Source of the DNA: Planctomycetota bacterium | Lineage (GTDB): Bacteria > Planctomycetota > UBA1135 > GCA-002686595 | NCBI GenBank assembly: GCA_029259655.1 | Contig: JAJDET010000085.1 | Coordinates: 1-61,417, forward strand | DNA: 61,417 bases | Reading direction: 5' to 3' | Part shown: positions 25,280-34,812 of the stretch, in pieces | Layout: each line of letters starts with the position of its first letter | Numbering within the stretch: position 1 is the first letter of the stretch | The notes under the pieces: model-generated | Databases searched by the model: none | What the model was told of the DNA's origin: nothing | What the model saw: only the letters and a program-made list of their open reading frames with translations | Made by a program: the position numbers and the translations under genes

Positions 25280-26572
25280 ATGAACCGTTCGGAACGACCG
25301 CGGCAGTGGACCCCCTATCTGCTGGGCATCTTCACCGGCGTGCTCCTCATGGTGACGATCGGTGAGCTCATTCGCTGGCGCCGTGGCGACCTCGAGCTCT
25401 ACCGAAGCGTTCGTGACCTGGTCGTCGAGAGCTTCGTGGGAGACGTCGACCAGAGCGTGCTCGTGGACGACGCCCTGCGCGGGATGGTCGGCAACCTCGA
25501 CCCCTACTCGCGCTACTACGCGGCGTCCGAGCTCGCGCAGCTCGATCGCGAGACGACCGGCCGTTTCACGGGGATCGGGGTGGTCTTCAAGCCCCCGAGC
25601 AGCGAACGCCGCGTCCTCTTCCCCGTGCCTGGAGGTCCCTCTGCCGACAAGATCGACGTCGGGGACCGCATCCTCGCGGTGGACGGCACGGAGCTCGTGG
25701 ATCTCTTGCCGCAGGACCTGCGGGAGCTGATGGACGAGCGGAGCGGCCGCGAAGTCGTCCTGGACCTCGAGTCTCGCGCGGGTGAACGACGCCAGGAGAC
25801 CGTCGTTCCGACGACTGTGGTCGACCCTACCGTGCGGCACGCTGCGATCCTCGACCGGGACCTGGGGATCGGCTACCTGTCGATCCTGGCCTTCAGCGCC
25901 GAGACGCCTCGCGAGTTCGACGACGAGGTCGTCCATCTGCGCGAGCAGGGGATGCGATCGTTGATCGTCGACCTGCGCGGCAACCCGGGTGGAGTCCTCC
26001 AGTCCGCCATCGAGCTCGCGAACCGCTTCATCGGCGAGGGAGACATCGTCATCACGCGCTCCCGTGCCGAGTCCCACGCCTACCGGGCGAATCCGGAGGA
26101 CGCCCTGTTCGTCGGGACACCCCTCGTACTCCTGGTGAACGGCGACTCGGCCAGCGCGAGCGAGGTCTTCGCGGGTGCCGTGCAGGACCACCGGGTGGGC
26201 GTGCTCATCGGTGAACCGACCTACGGGAAGGGGATGGTCCAGACCCTGCAGCCGTTCGGGGGCCGCGCGGTCGTGAAGCTCTCCACGTCGCTCTACTACA
26301 CACCGGCCGATCGCCAGATCGATCGAGCGCACACCTCGGAATGCGTCTCCGGGATCGATCCCGACCTGCTCGTGCCCATCGACAACGACAGGAGGGCGAG
26401 GGTGCACGGTCACCTCGCGACATACAGTCCGCCGCACGAGCTGATCGCGACGATCGAACGCTGGGAAGCGGAAGAGGGGCTCCAGCTCCTCTCGAGCTGG
26501 CCGGACGATCCTCAGCGGGCCGCGGCGAGGGCTCTGCTCTCCGGGCGCGTCGCGACGGAGTCGAGCGGATGA
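25280..26572 (+). CDS. S41-family C-terminal processing protease
   Basis: This 430-residue serine protease is predicted to act in the periplasm. One N-terminal membrane helix (about 12-30) is followed by a CtpA-type N-terminal domain (VGNLDPYSRYYAASEL) and a PDZ domain (about 95-175, with GGPSADKIDVGDRILAVDG). Next is the S41 catalytic domain with VDLRGNPGGVLQSAIELANR. The nucleophile Ser sits in GDSASASEVFAGA (near 290) and the general-base Lys in TYGKGMVQTLQPF (near 315). Its stop overlaps the tsaD start (ATGA). The PDZ domain probably recognises C-terminal tails of targets. Confidence 0.94.
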   Translation: MNRSERPRQWTPYLLGIFTGVLLMVTIGELIRWRRGDLELYRSVRDLVVESFVGDVDQSVLVDDALRGMVGNLDPYSRYYAASELAQLDRETTGRFTGIGVVFKPPSSERRVLFPVPGGPSADKIDVGDRILAVDGTELVDLLPQDLRELMDERSGREVVLDLESRAGERRQETVVPTTVVDPTVRHAAILDRDLGIGYLSILAFSAETPREFDDEVVHLREQGMRSLIVDLRGNPGGVLQSAIELANRFIGEGDIVITRSRAESHAYRANPEDALFVGTPLVLLVNGDSASASEVFAGAVQDHRVGVLIGEPTYGKGMVQTLQPFGGRAVVKLSTSLYYTPADRQIDRAHTSECVSGIDPDLLVPIDNDRRARVHGHLATYSPPHELIATIERWEAEEGLQLLSSWPDDPQRAAARALLSGRVATESSG

Positions 26573-27585
26573 GCGACCTCGTTCTCGGGATCGAGAGCTC
26601 CTGTGACGAGACCGCGGCAGCCGTCGTGGCCGATGGCCGCCGGATCCTCTCGTCCGTGGTCGAGAGCCAGGCTCCGGAACACGCGGAGTACGGGGGTGTC
26701 GTGCCGGAGATCGCGAGCCGCTCGCATCTGCGCCGGATCCTGCCCGTCATCGACCACGCGCTCGACGCGGCCGGAGTGACGCTCGACGGGATTGCGGCAA
26801 TCGCCGTCACCAACCGGCCGGGCCTCGTGGGCTCGCTCCTCGTCGGGATCTCGGCAGCGAAGGCGCTCGCGTGGACGAGGGGCCTGCCGCTGGTAGGCGT
26901 CCACCACATCGAAGCGCACGCCTACGCGGCGACCATGGAGCGTGACGAGCCCTGCCTGCCGGCGGTCGCCCTCATCGTATCGGGTGGACACACGGCTCTG
27001 TACCGGTACGAGTCGCACCGTTCACTCGAGCTCCTGGCGGAGACGCTCGACGATGCGGCCGGTGAAGCGTTCGACAAGGTCGCCTGGCTCCTGGGACTGG
27101 ACTACCCCGGCGGTCCCGCGATCTCGAACCTCGCGCGGAGTGGGAATCGCAGCGCCCTCGACCTCCCGCGCTTCCGCCCGAAGAACGGCAAGCTGGGGTT
27201 CTCGTTCAGCGGCCTGAAGACGGCCGTCCTCTATCACGTCCGCGGCCAGGACGCGCTGGCACCCACGCCGTCCCCCGAGCGAATCGAGGATCGAGCGGAC
27301 GTCGCGGCGTCCTTCGAGGAAGCAGTGGTGGATGCACTCGCGTCTCAGGCGATCGAAGCGGCTCGGAGGGAGGCGCTCGACACGATCGTCGTGGCGGGCG
27401 GAGTCGCGTGCAACACCCGGCTGAGAGAGCGCATGAGCGACGAGGCGGAGAGCGCGGGGTTGCGGGCGATCTTCCCGTCGCCGGCGTACTGCACCGACAA
27501 CGCCGCGATGATCGCCGGGCTCGGCTTCCATCTCGTGAACGAAGGTGTTTCGGCCGGTCTGGACCTGGACGCGAGCCCGCGCTGA
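26569..27585 (+). CDS. tsaD: tRNA N6-threonylcarbamoyladenosine transferase TsaD
   Basis: TsaD transfers the threonylcarbamoyl group to A37 of tRNAs reading ANN codons. The start at 26569 overlaps the protease stop and gives 338 residues, the family norm. Landmarks are [14 protein letters not shown] near the N-terminus, the metal-binding HHIEAH near 108-113, [11 protein letters not shown], and the [15 protein letters not shown] and [13 protein letters not shown] motifs. TsaB, TsaC and TsaE are not in the window. larB follows after 5 bases. Confidence 0.97.
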   Translation: MSDLVLGIESSCDETAAAVVADGRRILSSVVESQAPEHAEYGGVVPEIASRSHLRRILPVIDHALDAAGVTLDGIAAIAVTNRPGLVGSLLVGISAAKALAWTRGLPLVGVHHIEAHAYAATMERDEPCLPAVALIVSGGHTALYRYESHRSLELLAETLDDAAGEAFDKVAWLLGLDYPGGPAISNLARSGNRSALDLPRFRPKNGKLGFSFSGLKTAVLYHVRGQDALAPTPSPERIEDRADVAASFEEAVVDALASQAIEAARREALDTIVVAGGVACNTRLRERMSDEAESAGLRAIFPSPAYCTDNAAMIAGLGFHLVNEGVSAGLDLDASPR

Positions 27586-27590
27586 TCACC

Positions 27591-28340
27591 GTGAACCCCG
27601 GCGCACTCGAAGAGCTCCTGCGGAACGTCCGATCGGGCGAGGTCTCTGTGGACGAGGCGGCCGAGAAGCTCGCCCGGCTTCCCTTCCGGGACCTCGGGCA
27701 CAGTCGCGTGGACACGCACCGGGAGCTGCGCTGCGGGTTCCCCGAGGCCGTCTTCGGCGAGACGAAGACGCCGTCGGAGCTCGTGGACGTGACCCGCGCG
27801 ATCGCGGAGGCCCACGGTCGTTTCCTCGCGACCCGCGTCACTCCCGAAGGCGCCCGCGCGCTGCTCGAGGCCTTCCCCGCGGCGATCCACCACGAGCGGG
27901 CGCGTATCGTCGAGCTCGAGCCTCTCGAGCCGCGCGAAGTCGGTCGGGTCCTCGTCGTCTCCGCCGGAACCTCCGACATGCCCGTGGCGGAGGAGGCCGC
28001 GCTGACCGCGCGTGCCCTGGGTGCCCGGGTCGAACGGCTCCTGGATGTCGGAGTGGCCGGGATCCACCGCCTGCTCGCACACGAAGCGGAGCTCGCGAAG
28101 GCCCGCGTGGTAGTCGTCGTCGCAGGGATGGAGGGTGCACTCCCGAGCGTCGTCGGAGGTCTGGTCACTCGACCCGTGATCGCCGTGCCGACCTCGGTAG
28201 GCTATGGCGCCTCCTTCGGGGGGCTGGCGGCGCTGCTCGGGATGCTCAACTCCTGCGCAGCGGGTGTGACCGTCGTGAACATCGACAACGGATTCGGAGC
28301 CGGGTACGCCGCGGCGCGCATCAACGAGATATCGGAATGA
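27591..28340 (+). CDS. larB: Nickel-pincer cofactor biosynthesis protein LarB
   Basis: LarB carboxylates and hydrolyses nicotinic acid adenine dinucleotide to pyridinium-3,5-biscarboxylic acid mononucleotide, the first step to the nickel-pincer cofactor of lactate racemase. The GTG at 27591 gives 249 residues. The N-terminal half has [20 protein letters not shown] and [11 protein letters not shown]. The C-terminal half is PurE-like ([34 protein letters not shown], then [20 protein letters not shown]). No larA, larC or larE occurs here. The gene sits tightly in an operon between tsaD and carA, overlapping carA by 4 bases. Confidence 0.94.
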   Translation: MNPGALEELLRNVRSGEVSVDEAAEKLARLPFRDLGHSRVDTHRELRCGFPEAVFGETKTPSELVDVTRAIAEAHGRFLATRVTPEGARALLEAFPAAIHHERARIVELEPLEPREVGRVLVVSAGTSDMPVAEEAALTARALGARVERLLDVGVAGIHRLLAHEAELAKARVVVVVAGMEGALPSVVGGLVTRPVIAVPTSVGYGASFGGLAALLGMLNSCAAGVTVVNIDNGFGAGYAAARINEISE

Positions 28341-29476
28341 CGGAGCGAACGAGAGCCCATCTGGCCGTCGAGAACGGAACCGTCCTCTCCGGCTGGAGCG
28401 TCGGCGCACCGGGGGAGCGGTCGGGAGACCTCGTCTTCAACACTTCCATGACGGGCTACCAGGAGATCCTCACCGATCCCTCCTACGCCGGTCAGGTCGT
28501 CGTGATGACCTATCCCCTGATCGGAAACTACGGCGTGGCGTCGGAGGACGACGAGAGTGCCCGCACCTGGGCCGAGGCCTTCGTCGTGCGTGAGATGTCC
28601 TCGATCGCCAGCAACCACCGCGCCACGTCGACCTTGCCCGAGTGGCTCGCCGCCAACGGTGTGGTCGCCATCGAGGGCGTGGACACACGCCTGTTGACGA
28701 AGATGACGCGGACCGAAGGGTCGCTGCGTTGCATCGTGTCGACCGAGGACTCCGACCCCGACTCGCTCGTGGCGAAGGCGCGCGCCGCCCAGACTACCGA
28801 CGGCAGAGACCTCGCCTCGGAGGTCTCGTGCCGCGAGCCGTACACGTGGATGGATGACTACGACGATTCCTATCCGGGGCTCTTGCCGGGGGGCTCGGAC
28901 GAGCGCCTGCGCGTCGTCGCCTACGACTTCGGCGCGAAGCGAAACATCCTGCGGAGCCTCGTGCATACGGGGTTCGACGTGACGGTCGTGCCGGCGTGGA
29001 CACCCGCGAACGACGTGCTCGCCCTGGAGCCCGACGCGATCTTCCTCTCGAACGGCCCGGGCGATCCTGCCGCCGTGACGCGCGGGATCGAGGCGGTCGG
29101 CGAGCTGGTCGGGAAGCGGCCGATCTTCGGCATCTGCCTCGGCCATCAGATCCTGTCCATCGTGCTCGGCGCGAAGACGCACAAGATGCCCTTCGGCCAC
29201 CACGGAGCGAATCATCCCGTGCGCGACCACATCACCGGCAAGGTGGAGATCACGTCGCAGAATCACTCGTTCGCGGTCGACCCGGACTCGCTTCCGGACA
29301 CGCTGGAGCTGACCCACGTCAATCTGAACGACGGGACGGTCGAGGGCCTGCGGCACAGGGAGCTCCCGATCTTCTCCGTCCAGTACCACCCCGAGGCCGC
29401 TCCCGGCCCGCTCGACTCCTCGCACCTCTTCCAGCGCTTCCGGGACCTGGTGCGGACGAGCGCGGCCGCTACATGA
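28337..29476 (+). CDS. carA: Carbamoyl-phosphate synthase small subunit
   Basis: CarA hydrolyses glutamine and passes ammonia to CarB for carbamoyl phosphate, used for pyrimidines and arginine. The start overlaps larB (ATGA), giving 379 residues. The N-terminal domain has [19 protein letters not shown]. The glutamine amidotransferase domain (about 195-375) has FLSNGPGDP, the nucleophile Cys in GICLGHQIL near 266, and the His-Glu pair in [11 protein letters not shown]. carB is not adjacent. It ends 8 bases inside priA, which converges from the other strand, with no room for a separate terminator. Confidence 0.97.
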   Translation: MTERTRAHLAVENGTVLSGWSVGAPGERSGDLVFNTSMTGYQEILTDPSYAGQVVVMTYPLIGNYGVASEDDESARTWAEAFVVREMSSIASNHRATSTLPEWLAANGVVAIEGVDTRLLTKMTRTEGSLRCIVSTEDSDPDSLVAKARAAQTTDGRDLASEVSCREPYTWMDDYDDSYPGLLPGGSDERLRVVAYDFGAKRNILRSLVHTGFDVTVVPAWTPANDVLALEPDAIFLSNGPGDPAAVTRGIEAVGELVGKRPIFGICLGHQILSIVLGAKTHKMPFGHHGANHPVRDHITGKVEITSQNHSFAVDPDSLPDTLELTHVNLNDGTVEGLRHRELPIFSVQYHPEAAPGPLDSSHLFQRFRDLVRTSAAAT

Positions 29477-31772
29477 CCGAGGCCGGGTCCACGTCGACCG
29501 AGACGCGCAGGCGCGCGCCGGCCTTGACGAGACCCGCGGCGCAATCGCGCGCCTTGCCGAGGCCGACGTCCGCGGGGCACTTCGCGAGCACGTGGTGGCG
29601 GTGGCGCCCGCGGATCCTCGCCAGCGGCGCCGGAGCCGAGCCGAGCACCTGGAACGTGCCGTGCGCGGCCGCGCGCATGGCTGCGGCGACCCGCTCGGCC
29701 TCCTCGGTCACGGCCTTCTCATCCTGCCCCTCGACGATCACGCGAACCAGCCGCGAGAACGGCGGGTAGCCCAGCTCGCGGCGAAGCTCGAGCTCGCCCT
29801 TGGCGAAGTCCTCGTAGCGGTGCTCGGCCGCGAGCGCGATCGCCGGCTGATCCGGCGCGAGCGTCTGCACCAGGATGCGCCCGGGCCGCGTTCCGCGCCC
29901 GGCCCGCCCGGCGACCTGCTCGACGAGCTGGAACGTGCGTTCGCTCGCGCGGAAGTCGGGCAGGTGCAGCGCCGTGTCCGCCGAGACGATTCCGACCAAC
30001 GTCACCCCTGGGAAGTCGAGGCCCTTCGCGATCATCTGCGTCCCGACGAGGACGTCGATCTCTCGTCGACCGAACGCCTCGAGCGTCTCCTCGTAGTCCT
30101 CCCGCCGGTGCATGGTGTCGGAGTCCATTCGACGGATGCGCGCCTCGGGTAAGAAGCGCGCGAGCGACGCCTCGACGCGCTCGCTTCCGCCGCCGACCAT
30201 TCCGATCTGCGGGCTGGTGCACATCGGGCACGCCTCGGGGACCACGAGCTCTTCGCAGCACAGGTGGCACACGAGCCGTTTGATCTTCCGGTGCAGGCTC
30301 ATCGAGGATGCGCAGCGCGAGCAACGCACGGTTTCCCGACAGTCGCGACACCAGAGGACCGGCGCATAGCCCCTCCGGTTCAGGAAGAGGATCGACTGGT
30401 CACCGGCGGCGAGCGTCTCCGCCAGCATGTCGCGCAGCGGCTTCGAGAACATCTCTACGCCGCGTGTCGCCTTGCCGTGTTTCTCCGATCGGAGGTCCAC
30501 GACCTCGACCGGGGGGAGAGCGCTCCCCCCCACGCGCTCGGGCAGGACGAGGTGCTTGAAACGCCCTTCGCGGGCGGCGTGGAAGCTCTCGAGCGAGGGC
30601 GTCGCCGAGCCCAGGAAGCAGACCGCATTGGCTCGCCGAGCGCGCTGTAGTGCGACTTCGCGGGCGTGATAGCGCGGAGCGTTCGACTGCTTGAACGAGG
30701 GTTCGTGCTCCTCGTCGAGCACGATCGCCCCGAGCTCGCTCACAGGTGCGAAGACGGCCGAGCGTGCCCCGACCACGACGCGACGCTCACCGCGCTCGAC
30801 GCTCTTCCACATGCGCAGGCGCTGCGCATCGGTCATCCGGCTGTGGAGCACCGCGACGTCTCCGAAGCGCGACCGGAACCACCCGACGGTCTGGGGTGTG
30901 AGCGCGATCTCGGGCACGAGCACGATCGCGCCGCGACCCGCGGCGAGGGCGTGCTCGATCACCTGGAGGTAGACCTCGGTCTTTCCGCTCCCCGTGACGC
31001 CTTGCAGCAGGAAGGCCTCGTACTCGTGGGCGTCGACCCTCTCGCAGGCCGTCTTGATCGCCCAGCGCTGGCCGAGGCTCAGCTCCAGCGGCCGGCGACG
31101 TTCGATATCCGAGCCCGAGAGGTCGACGAAGGTGGGCTCGACCCACTCCACGCGCACGAGCTCCTTCTTCTCCAGCGAGCGGACCGGGGAATCGGAGAGG
31201 CCGGTCTGACGCAGGACGTCCACGAGCTCGATCGGTGCTCCGATGTCCAGGAGCGTGCGCAAGAGGCGGTGCTGCTTCGGATACCGCCGCTCGAGCTCTT
31301 CGAGAGCCGCATCGTCCACGTTCGGCGCCGCGGAGACGATGCGCACCTTGCGCGGCTCGTGCTCGCGCTTGAGCGTGCCCGGGAGCACGGCCGCCAGCGC
31401 CTCGCCCCACGAGCACGCGTACTCGTTCGCCATCCAGCGCGTGAGCTCGAGCAGGTCGCGATCGACGATCGGCTCGGGGTCGAGCACTCGAGCCACGCTC
31501 AGGACCTTGTCGACCGGAAGCTCGGAGCTGTCGGAGAGGCCGACCACGACGCCGACCTCGCGCCGCCGCGAGAACGGGACCGCGACGCGCACGCCCGGGC
31601 GGACGGAGGTCGAGAGCCCGACTGGAACCGAGTACGTGAACTGGCGGCGGACAGGCCGGTTCAGGGCGACGTCGGCGAAGATGCCGGCGCGCGCCGGACC
31701 GCTCTCGCGCGGCGGCAAATCGAGCTCGGGGAACAGGCTGCCGCTCCGGTCCCGCTCGGCATGACGTCCCAC
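29469..31772 (-). CDS. priA: Primosomal protein N' (replication restart helicase PriA)
   Basis: PriA reloads the replisome at stalled forks. The GTG at 31772, 4 bases after the MazG-like stop, gives 767 residues. Longer frames would overlap that gene and add no conserved sequence. The N-terminal 3'-DNA-binding domain holds [13 protein letters not shown]. The SF2 helicase core has Walker [15 protein letters not shown] near 260 and [20 protein letters not shown]. The zinc-binding cluster is [13 protein letters not shown] followed by [17 protein letters not shown], and the C-terminal part has [18 protein letters not shown] and QVAGRAGRG. It is the last gene of a long reverse-strand run. Confidence 0.95.
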   Translation of the reverse strand: MGRHAERDRSGSLFPELDLPPRESGPARAGIFADVALNRPVRRQFTYSVPVGLSTSVRPGVRVAVPFSRRREVGVVVGLSDSSELPVDKVLSVARVLDPEPIVDRDLLELTRWMANEYACSWGEALAAVLPGTLKREHEPRKVRIVSAAPNVDDAALEELERRYPKQHRLLRTLLDIGAPIELVDVLRQTGLSDSPVRSLEKKELVRVEWVEPTFVDLSGSDIERRRPLELSLGQRWAIKTACERVDAHEYEAFLLQGVTGSGKTEVYLQVIEHALAAGRGAIVLVPEIALTPQTVGWFRSRFGDVAVLHSRMTDAQRLRMWKSVERGERRVVVGARSAVFAPVSELGAIVLDEEHEPSFKQSNAPRYHAREVALQRARRANAVCFLGSATPSLESFHAAREGRFKHLVLPERVGGSALPPVEVVDLRSEKHGKATRGVEMFSKPLRDMLAETLAAGDQSILFLNRRGYAPVLWCRDCRETVRCSRCASSMSLHRKIKRLVCHLCCEELVVPEACPMCTSPQIGMVGGGSERVEASLARFLPEARIRRMDSDTMHRREDYEETLEAFGRREIDVLVGTQMIAKGLDFPGVTLVGIVSADTALHLPDFRASERTFQLVEQVAGRAGRGTRPGRILVQTLAPDQPAIALAAEHRYEDFAKGELELRRELGYPPFSRLVRVIVEGQDEKAVTEEAERVAAAMRAAAHGTFQVLGSAPAPLARIRGRHRHHVLAKCPADVGLGKARDCAAGLVKAGARLRVSVDVDPASVM

Positions 31773-31776
31773 GGCG

Positions 31777-32061
31777 TCACGCGCACACGCAGGGTGTTCC
31801 TTCGCAGCGCGGGCAGCCCTGGGCATACTTCCGCGCCGCAGCCTCCTCGAGGTCGACTCCTGCGATCGAGGCGAGAGTCGCGAGCCACGCGAGCACGTCG
31901 GCGAACTCGCCCTCGAGGTCGTCCTTCTCGCCGCGCCGTAGCGCGCGAGTCAGCTCTCCGACTTCTTCCGAGAACCACATGTGCGTCCCTTCCAGCCCCC
32001 GGCGCGAGTCGCGCTCGAAGTAGATCGCCTCGATCAGGCGCTGGAACTGTCTGACCTCCAC
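31777..32061 (-). CDS. MazG-like nucleotide pyrophosphohydrolase with Cys-rich tail
   Basis: This 94-residue protein starts with GTG at 32061, 2 bases after the phosphatase stop. The MazG metal-binding pattern is clear: HMWFSEEVGELTRALRRG (ExxE) and DLEGEFADVLAWLATLA (ExxD). Such single-domain forms hydrolyse non-canonical or damaged NTPs. A C-terminal GCPRCEGTPCVCA holds four Cys, enough for a zinc site. It lies between the SpoIIE-type phosphatase and priA in a gap-free run. Confidence 0.88.
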   Translation of the reverse strand: MEVRQFQRLIEAIYFERDSRRGLEGTHMWFSEEVGELTRALRRGEKDDLEGEFADVLAWLATLASIAGVDLEEAAARKYAQGCPRCEGTPCVCA

Positions 32062-32063
32062 GA

Positions 32064-33734
32064 TCAGGCTTCCCGCGTGACGGTTACCAGGGAAACGTCG
32101 ACATTCGAGCCGGCCTCCCCCGCGTAGTCGGAGAGGGCCTTGCGGATGCCGCGCAGGAACTTCGGTGTGGGCAGGGCCGCGTAACGCAGGACGGACGAGT
32201 AGAAGGCCTTCTCGCCGAGCTCCGCCCCCTCCGGGTTCCGGATGAGGATCGGCCCGCTGTTCGCGAGCAGGAGGCGGTCGCCGACCGCCAGATCGACCTC
32301 CTGGAGCTCGAGCCGCCGGTCGAACACCGGCCCATTGTCGAACCCGAGGGCGATCCCCTCCGGGTGCACGAGGCGGAGCGTCTCGTCCGACGCCGAGTAG
32401 CGCAGGAGCGGGACCTTGTGGCCCGCACAGGCGACCTGGACGCGGGCGCTCTTCGGGTCGAGGAGCACGTAGAGCGCGGTGACGTACATCCCGCGCCGGA
32501 CGTCGCGCGCCAGGTCGCGGTTGACGGAGCGGAATGCCTCGCCCACGTCCCCTCCCTCGGAGAGCGCACTGCGCAGGAAGGCACGCGCAGTGGCACCGAT
32601 GAGTGCCGCGGGGACGCCGTGCCCGCTGACGTCGCAGCACAGGAGCCCGATGCGGCCGTCACCGAGCTCGAGGTACTCGTGGAAGTCTCCGCCGAGCTGG
32701 CCGGGGATGTGCGCGGCGCCGACGTCGTAGCCCTCGACCAGCGGGGTGGTCACCGGAAGGAGCGCCTCGCGAACGCCCGTCGCGAGCTCCATCTCGCGCT
32801 CGCGAATCCCGAGCTCCAGCTCCGCGCCTTGAGCGTCCAGGAGCTCGCGCGTCATGCGGTCGATCGAGCGCGCGAGGAGCTCGATCTCGCCGCCGCCACG
32901 TGCGTTCGTACGGTGTCGGAGATCGCCCTTGCTGATCTGACGGATGTCATCGACGACGTCGTTGATCGGCCCGACGACCTGGCGTCCGACCCACATCGCG
33001 ACGCCGGCACCGACCAGGACGACGAGCGCCATCACCACGAGGATGATCCTGAGGAGCAGTCCCTTCGACTCGTCCGCGACCTCCGGGACGATCCACTCGA
33101 TGGGACCGGTCTCGGGCGTCGCGCGGAAGAGCGTCCCGCGCCGCTCCTCCGTCTCGAGGCGGCCGTCGCGCGCATGCGTCACGTCCCAGGCGACGACCCG
33201 GGACTCGACGCCGTAGGGTTCCTCGGCCCAGTTCCCCACACTCCGATGGTCGACGTCGCGGGCGGTCAGGCTCATCGCCTCGACGAAGCGCGTCTTGAGG
33301 TCCTTGTCGGACGGCTCCTCGAGCATCTTGAAGCCGTCCTCGCGCCCGCGCGCGTTCACGCGCTTCTCGTGCGGAACGATGAGCTCGATCGGTGCCGCCG
33401 TCTCGGGAGTGCGGCGGAAGTACTGGCCACCGATCACCTTCCCGTTCGCGTCGTAGTAGAAGACGGGGAAGCTCTCGACGTTGTTCGGGTGCTCCCGTGG
33501 ATCATCGCCCTGGATCTGGTAGCGCGGGTCGACGTGGCCGAGGACGACGACGCCGGCTCCTGCGGCGTCGAGTACGCGGCGACGCACGTTGTTCGAGATG
33601 CTCGACGACGTGCGGAACAGGACCGCACCTGCGATCACCGCGACCACGGTGAGAGCGAGGGTCATGGCAAGGGCGAAGCGGGCCATCAGCCCCATGCCCG
33701 AGATCCTCAGCTCGTGTTCCCTCGCGCCCCGCAT
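32064..33734 (-). CDS. Membrane HAMP-SpoIIE (PP2C-type) serine phosphatase
   Basis: This is a 556-residue membrane signalling protein. Helix 1 lies at about 18-41, followed by an extracytoplasmic sensor region (45-225), helix 2 at about 226-248, and a HAMP domain (250-305, with GRQVVGPINDVVDDIRQISKG). A coiled linker precedes the PPM/SpoIIE phosphatase domain (330-556). Metal-binding motifs are GGDFHEYLEL near 348 and CCDVSGHGVPAALIG near 365, with a final DVSLVTV. Such proteins dephosphorylate anti-sigma-factor antagonists, but no partner gene lies nearby. Its ATG overlaps the pgpA stop (ATGA). Confidence 0.92.
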   Translation of the reverse strand: MRGAREHELRISGMGLMARFALAMTLALTVVAVIAGAVLFRTSSSISNNVRRRVLDAAGAGVVVLGHVDPRYQIQGDDPREHPNNVESFPVFYYDANGKVIGGQYFRRTPETAAPIELIVPHEKRVNARGREDGFKMLEEPSDKDLKTRFVEAMSLTARDVDHRSVGNWAEEPYGVESRVVAWDVTHARDGRLETEERRGTLFRATPETGPIEWIVPEVADESKGLLLRIILVVMALVVLVGAGVAMWVGRQVVGPINDVVDDIRQISKGDLRHRTNARGGGEIELLARSIDRMTRELLDAQGAELELGIREREMELATGVREALLPVTTPLVEGYDVGAAHIPGQLGGDFHEYLELGDGRIGLLCCDVSGHGVPAALIGATARAFLRSALSEGGDVGEAFRSVNRDLARDVRRGMYVTALYVLLDPKSARVQVACAGHKVPLLRYSASDETLRLVHPEGIALGFDNGPVFDRRLELQEVDLAVGDRLLLANSGPILIRNPEGAELGEKAFYSSVLRYAALPTPKFLRGIRKALSDYAGEAGSNVDVSLVTVTREA

Positions 33735-34213
33735 CAGACGGACCAGCTCCCCGCGTCCGGCAAGAGGACGCGGGCGATCGCAAGTACGAGGAGACCGTAG
33801 ACTCCCGCGCCGACGTCGTCGAGCAAGATGCCGTCGCCCCCGCCGAGCCGCTCCAGGCGGCGCAGCGGAGGGGGCTTGACGATGTCGAAGAACCGGAAGA
33901 CGACGAACCCGACCACCAGCGTCATGTAGCTCGGACCCGAGACCCAGGTAACCGTCACGAGGTAGCCGATGACCTCGTCCAGGACGAAGAAGCCGGGGTC
34001 CTTGCCGCGCGCCCGCTCCTCGGCCCAGGGGGCCAGGGCCCTACCGACGAGGTAGAGGGCGGCGGAGGCCACGAGAACCCACAGGAGGTAGTTCTCGGTG
34101 CCGGCCAGGAGGAAGGCGATCAGGACGCCGCCGAGCGTTCCCACGGTCCCGGGCGCCACGGGCGAGCAGCCGAGGAACCCACAGGTCACCACGGCGAGCT
34201 TGAGGCGGTTCAC
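33734..34213 (-). CDS. pgpA: Phosphatidylglycerophosphatase A
   Basis: PgpA dephosphorylates phosphatidylglycerol-phosphate to phosphatidylglycerol. The GTG at 34213 overlaps the pgsA stop (GTGA) and gives 159 residues, the usual size. The family signature GFLGCSPVAPGTVGTLGG is near the N-terminus. DPGFFVLDEVIGYLVTV and FRFFDIVKPPPLRRLERLGGGDGILLDD, with the catalytic acidic residues, follow. Three to four membrane segments are evident. It directly follows pgsA, which makes its substrate. Confidence 0.94.
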   Translation of the reverse strand: MNRLKLAVVTCGFLGCSPVAPGTVGTLGGVLIAFLLAGTENYLLWVLVASAALYLVGRALAPWAEERARGKDPGFFVLDEVIGYLVTVTWVSGPSYMTLVVGFVVFRFFDIVKPPPLRRLERLGGGDGILLDDVGAGVYGLLVLAIARVLLPDAGSWSV

Positions 34214-34812
34214 GCAACGCCCTCGGACAGGAGGCCTCGCATCTTCATCACGTAGGAGGCGCCCGAGCCTACCGAGGTGACGAGCGTGGCCCAGACGCAG
34301 ACGTGGCCGAGCACGACGAGGATGTCGGCGAGGGCTTCCGGCCAGGCGAAGGCCGGCAACCCGAGGACCACTCCGATGGCGCTGCACTGCATCACCATCT
34401 TGACCTTCCCGAACCAGTCGGCCGGGAACTCGCGGCCGAGGCTCTCCACGTATCCGCGGATCCCCGTGACGAGGAACTCGCGCGCGAGAACGACGACGAC
34501 GATCCAGGCGGGGAACCACTCGTCGCTGAACTCCATCACGGCCAGGAAGATCATCGTTCCCAGCACGAGGACCTTGTCGACGAAGGGGTCGGCGATGCGC
34601 CCGAAGGCCGACACCAGTCCGTCGCGTCGGGCGAGCCAGCCGTCGAGGATGTCCGTTGCGGCCGTGAGCACGAAGAGCCAGAAGACGACGGGGTGGAACC
34701 ACGCACCGACTTGATTCTGGTGCCCGATGGAGAACAGGAGGAAGAGGAAGGACGCTCCGACGAACCGGAGCGCCGTGATTCGGTTCGGCCAGTGGGCGAA
34801 GATCCCGTTCAC
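34210..34812 (-). CDS. pgsA: CDP-diacylglycerol-glycerol-3-phosphate phosphatidyltransferase
   Basis: PgsA makes phosphatidylglycerol-phosphate from CDP-diacylglycerol and glycerol-3-phosphate. The 200-residue integral membrane protein has the complete CDP-alcohol transferase motif (DILDGWLARRDG, then FGRIADPFVDK), that is DxxDGxxARx8GxxxDxxxD, at about 54-80. N-terminal PNRITALRF is typical. It overlaps both rimO (upstream) and pgpA (downstream) by 4 bases, so the PG branch is made as a coupled unit. Confidence 0.95.
   Translation of the reverse strand: MNGIFAHWPNRITALRFVGASFLFLLFSIGHQNQVGAWFHPVVFWLFVLTAATDILDGWLARRDGLVSAFGRIADPFVDKVLVLGTMIFLAVMEFSDEWFPAWIVVVVLAREFLVTGIRGYVESLGREFPADWFGKVKMVMQCSAIGVVLGLPAFAWPEALADILVVLGHVCVWATLVTSVGSGASYVMKMRGLLSEGVA

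Noticed and set aside
31773..31826. Earlier ATG start for priA at 31826
   Set aside because: It would overlap the MazG-like gene by 50 bases and adds only non-conserved residues; the GTG at 31772 fits the spacing.
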